Of a DNA stretch of 23,982 nt, positions 22,277 to 23,982 are shown one piece after another. Under the pieces are notes generated by a model. It was not told the DNA's origin. It did not search any database and was given only the letters and a program-made list of their open reading frames with translations. Positions within the stretch are counted from its first letter, which is position 1, and each line of letters begins with the position of its first letter. Both the position numbers and the translations under genes were made by a program. This stretch comes from Parvibaculum sp036499025 (lineage in GTDB: Bacteria; Pseudomonadota; Alphaproteobacteria; Parvibaculales; Parvibaculaceae), in NCBI GenBank assembly GCA_036499025.1, contig DASYEM010000092.1, forward strand, positions 1-23,982, given 5' to 3'.

Positions 22277-23467
22277 ATGAAATTCGCGTCACGCGCTGGC
22301 ACATGCCGCGCAGCCGTCATCGTGCTTTCCGTAGCGGCTTCGGGCCTGCTCGCGAGCTGCGGTGACGGCGAGAAAAAAGCTGAAGCCGAAAAGCCTGCGG
22401 ACACAATCACCGTGTTTGAAACCACGGCGACCGCCAAGGAGCTTGTCGAACCCATTATCGGCACCGGCACCATCGCCGCAGCCAAGACGACGACGCTCGG
22501 GCCCCGCGTCAGCGGCATTATCGACAAGATCAACGTCTATGTCGGCGCGCGCGTGAAGGAAGGCGACCCGCTGTTTCATACGCGCGATGTCGAACTCAAG
22601 CTGCGCGTGGCCGAGCTTGAAAATCAGGTGAAACTCGCGCGCGCTGAAGTGCGCAATATGAGCCGCGCCTTCGACCGATCCAACGAGTTGCATACGAGCG
22701 GTTTCGTCTCCAACGGCGGGCTCGACAATGCGCAAGCCGCGAAGGACAGCGCCAACGCGCGCCTCGGCATCGCGCAGGCGCAACTCGCGTCGGCCAAACA
22801 AGCTCTCGACGACTGCACCGTGCGCGCGCCTTTCGATGGCGTCATCACCCGGCGCGATGTCGATGAGGGCAAATACATGATGACCATGGGCGGCTTTGGC
22901 GGCATGGGCGGCGACGACAGCGGCGGCGGGAACGGCGTGCTGCAGATCATGAAGATCGACATTGTCGCGGCCATTGTTCAGATCCCGGAGGTCGAACTCC
23001 AGAAAATTCATGTCGGCACCAAGGGCAAGGTCATCATCGACAGCGTCGGCGGTTCCTATGACAGCTATGTCATTATTCTCAACGATCTGATTGATACGAA
23101 GACCCGCGGCGTCGAAGTGCGCCTGCCGATCCTCAATGCGGATTACGCCGTAAAGCCGGGCCTGTTTGCCCGCGCCGAACTTTATCCCGAACCTCGCAAG
23201 GTATTGTCGCTGAAGCGCGGCGCCGTGCAAGGGACAGAGTCTCAGCGCTACGTCTTCGTCTCTGAGAACGGCGTCGCAAAACGCGTGCCCATCACCGTGC
23301 GCCAGATCGATGCGGGCGCTGTCGAAGTGCTGTCGGGCCTCCATGCCGGACAGCACGCACTGATCGGCCCCAACCTGCCGCTCATCGCGGAAGGCACACC
23401 GGTCAAAATCGAAACGGTGGCCGCCGATGCCGGCGACGCCGCGCCCGACATGACAAAAACGCCGTAA
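22277..23467 (+). CDS. RND efflux periplasmic adaptor (membrane fusion lipoprotein)
   Basis: A 396-residue HlyD/AcrA-type adaptor that bridges an RND pump and an outer-membrane channel. A lipoprotein signal ends with LLASC, with acylated Cys28. Residues about 70-105 are the first half of the lipoyl domain (LGPRVSGIIDKINVYVGARVKEGD); about 105-178 form a coiled-coil hairpin; TVRAPFDGVITRRDVDEGKY (181-200) is the second lipoyl half. A glycine/methionine-rich insertion (about 201-220, MGGFGGMGG then DDSGGGNG) follows, which is unusual at this point. Beta-barrel and membrane-proximal domains complete it. It starts 11 nt-spaced from the pump gene downstream and is divergent from MarR. The ribosome site is modest (GGGGTTGGGG). 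Substrate is unknown; no channel gene follows within the window. Confidence 0.92.
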   Translation: MKFASRAGTCRAAVIVLSVAASGLLASCGDGEKKAEAEKPADTITVFETTATAKELVEPIIGTGTIAAAKTTTLGPRVSGIIDKINVYVGARVKEGDPLFHTRDVELKLRVAELENQVKLARAEVRNMSRAFDRSNELHTSGFVSNGGLDNAQAAKDSANARLGIAQAQLASAKQALDDCTVRAPFDGVITRRDVDEGKYMMTMGGFGGMGGDDSGGGNGVLQIMKIDIVAAIVQIPEVELQKIHVGTKGKVIIDSVGGSYDSYVIILNDLIDTKTRGVEVRLPILNADYAVKPGLFARAELYPEPRKVLSLKRGAVQGTESQRYVFVSENGVAKRVPITVRQIDAGAVEVLSGLHAGQHALIGPNLPLIAEGTPVKIETVAADAGDAAPDMTKTP

Positions 23468-23478
23468 GGATCGCGCCC

Positions 23479-23982
23479 ATGTGGATTTCCGACGTTTCCA
23501 TTCGCCGGCCGGTTTTTGCCGTGATGATCATTCTGGCGCTGGTGGTGCTGGGATGGATTTCTCTCGGACGTCTCGGCGTCGATCTTTTTCCCAAAGTCGA
23601 ATTTCCAGTCGTTTCCATCTCGACGACGCTTGAAGGCGCTTCACCCGACGCCATTGAAAGCGACATCAGCGATCCCATCGAGGAGGAGGTGAACACCACG
23701 TCGGGCATCGACTCGCTCTCGTCGGTAAGCTCGGAAGGCCTCAGCAACGTCGTCATCCAGTACAAGCTCAACGAGAATGTCGACGTCAAGGCGCAGGACG
23801 TTCGCGACAAAGTGGCAATCGCCCGCTCCAACCTGCCGGACGACGCCAAGCAGTCGATTGTCGAAAAGCTCGACCCAGACGCGCAGGCGATCATGTCGAT
23901 CATGATTGCGGGCGACATGCCGATCAAGGAACTGACGCATTTCGCCGACAAGACGATCAAGGAAAACTTGCAACGCATCGGC
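23479..23982 (+). CDS. RND efflux pump, inner-membrane transporter (HAE-1/AcrB-like), N-terminal part
   Basis: The first 168 codons of a proton-driven efflux pump that would normally exceed 1000 residues; the window ends without a stop. The start ATG 23479 follows AAGGA by 9 nt and lies 11 nt after the adaptor stop, so the two are one operon. MWISDVSIRRPVFAVMIILALVV is followed by the rest of the first membrane helix, then GVDLFPKVEFPVVSISTTLEGASPDAIESDISDPIEEEVNTTSGI, the standard start of the porter domain in HAE-1 pumps. Then come DVKAQDVRDKVAIARSNLP and the beginning of the next subdomain. Heavy-metal (CusA-type) pumps differ in this region, so a drug, solvent or other hydrophobic substrate is more likely. 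Confidence 0.93.
   Translation, partial: MWISDVSIRRPVFAVMIILALVVLGWISLGRLGVDLFPKVEFPVVSISTTLEGASPDAIESDISDPIEEEVNTTSGIDSLSSVSSEGLSNVVIQYKLNENVDVKAQDVRDKVAIARSNLPDDAKQSIVEKLDPDAQAIMSIMIAGDMPIKELTHFADKTIKENLQRIG

Overview
The window is GC-rich and densely coded, with no rRNA, tRNA, CRISPR array, insertion sequence or phage gene that I can see. The mix of families (two Baeyer-Villiger-type monooxygenases, acyl-CoA dehydrogenases, an AMP-forming acyl-CoA synthetase, a membrane PQQ glucose dehydrogenase, an orphan HisKA_2 histidine kinase, and the small MAKGQ-type and KOW-like proteins) suggests a free-living alphaproteobacterium, probably Hyphomicrobiales-like and possibly near Parvibaculum. That placement is inferred from family content and codon style; no marker gene is present.

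Layout. Bases 1-2747 (minus): a TolC-type outer-membrane channel followed 45 nt later by the start of a large repetitive Ig-like adhesin that runs off the left edge with no stop. Together they look like a type I secretion unit. Bases 2748-3054: a strikingly AT-rich divergent intergenic region with an FNR-like box and a LysR-type dyad, next to a LysR regulator (plus, 3055-3987). Bases 4000-7706 (minus): gcd (membrane PQQ glucose dehydrogenase) followed 17 nt later by an OprB-type sugar porin, behind a promoter whose perfect TATAAT is overlapped by a 7-bp-arm inverted repeat. Bases 7869-9693: a TetR regulator divergent from a flavin-dependent (group D, HsaA/HpaH-like) monooxygenase, with a 15-bp perfect palindrome between them.

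Bases 9706-13233 (minus): an acyl-CoA synthetase and a Baeyer-Villiger monooxygenase in one operon, preceded by a DUF72 gene (13393-14202). Bases 14368-15946: a PAS/HisKA_2 histidine kinase without a response regulator, a 32-residue lysine-rich protein (minus, TTG start) and a 62-residue KOW-like protein. Bases 15964-17454 (minus): a second Baeyer-Villiger-type monooxygenase with a recognisable promoter. Bases 17583-18992 (minus): an MltF-like lytic transglycosylase. Bases 19041-21497 (minus): two acyl-CoA dehydrogenase subunits in tandem, closed by a strong intrinsic terminator. Bases 21688-23982: a MarR regulator divergent from an RND efflux adaptor and the first 168 codons of its RND pump.

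Functional reading. Much of the window looks like oxidative catabolism of hydrophobic or cyclic compounds: ring or ketone oxygenation (group D monooxygenase, two BVMOs), CoA activation, and an unusual acyl-CoA dehydrogenase pair in which only one subunit keeps a plausible catalytic glutamate. It is accompanied by envelope functions (adhesin export, porin, periplasmic sugar oxidation, peptidoglycan turnover, efflux). The most interesting points are the asymmetric acyl-CoA dehydrogenase pair, the adhesin unit with its FNR-like control site, and several well-formed operator dyads in divergent promoters. I do not see one clearly new multi-gene system.
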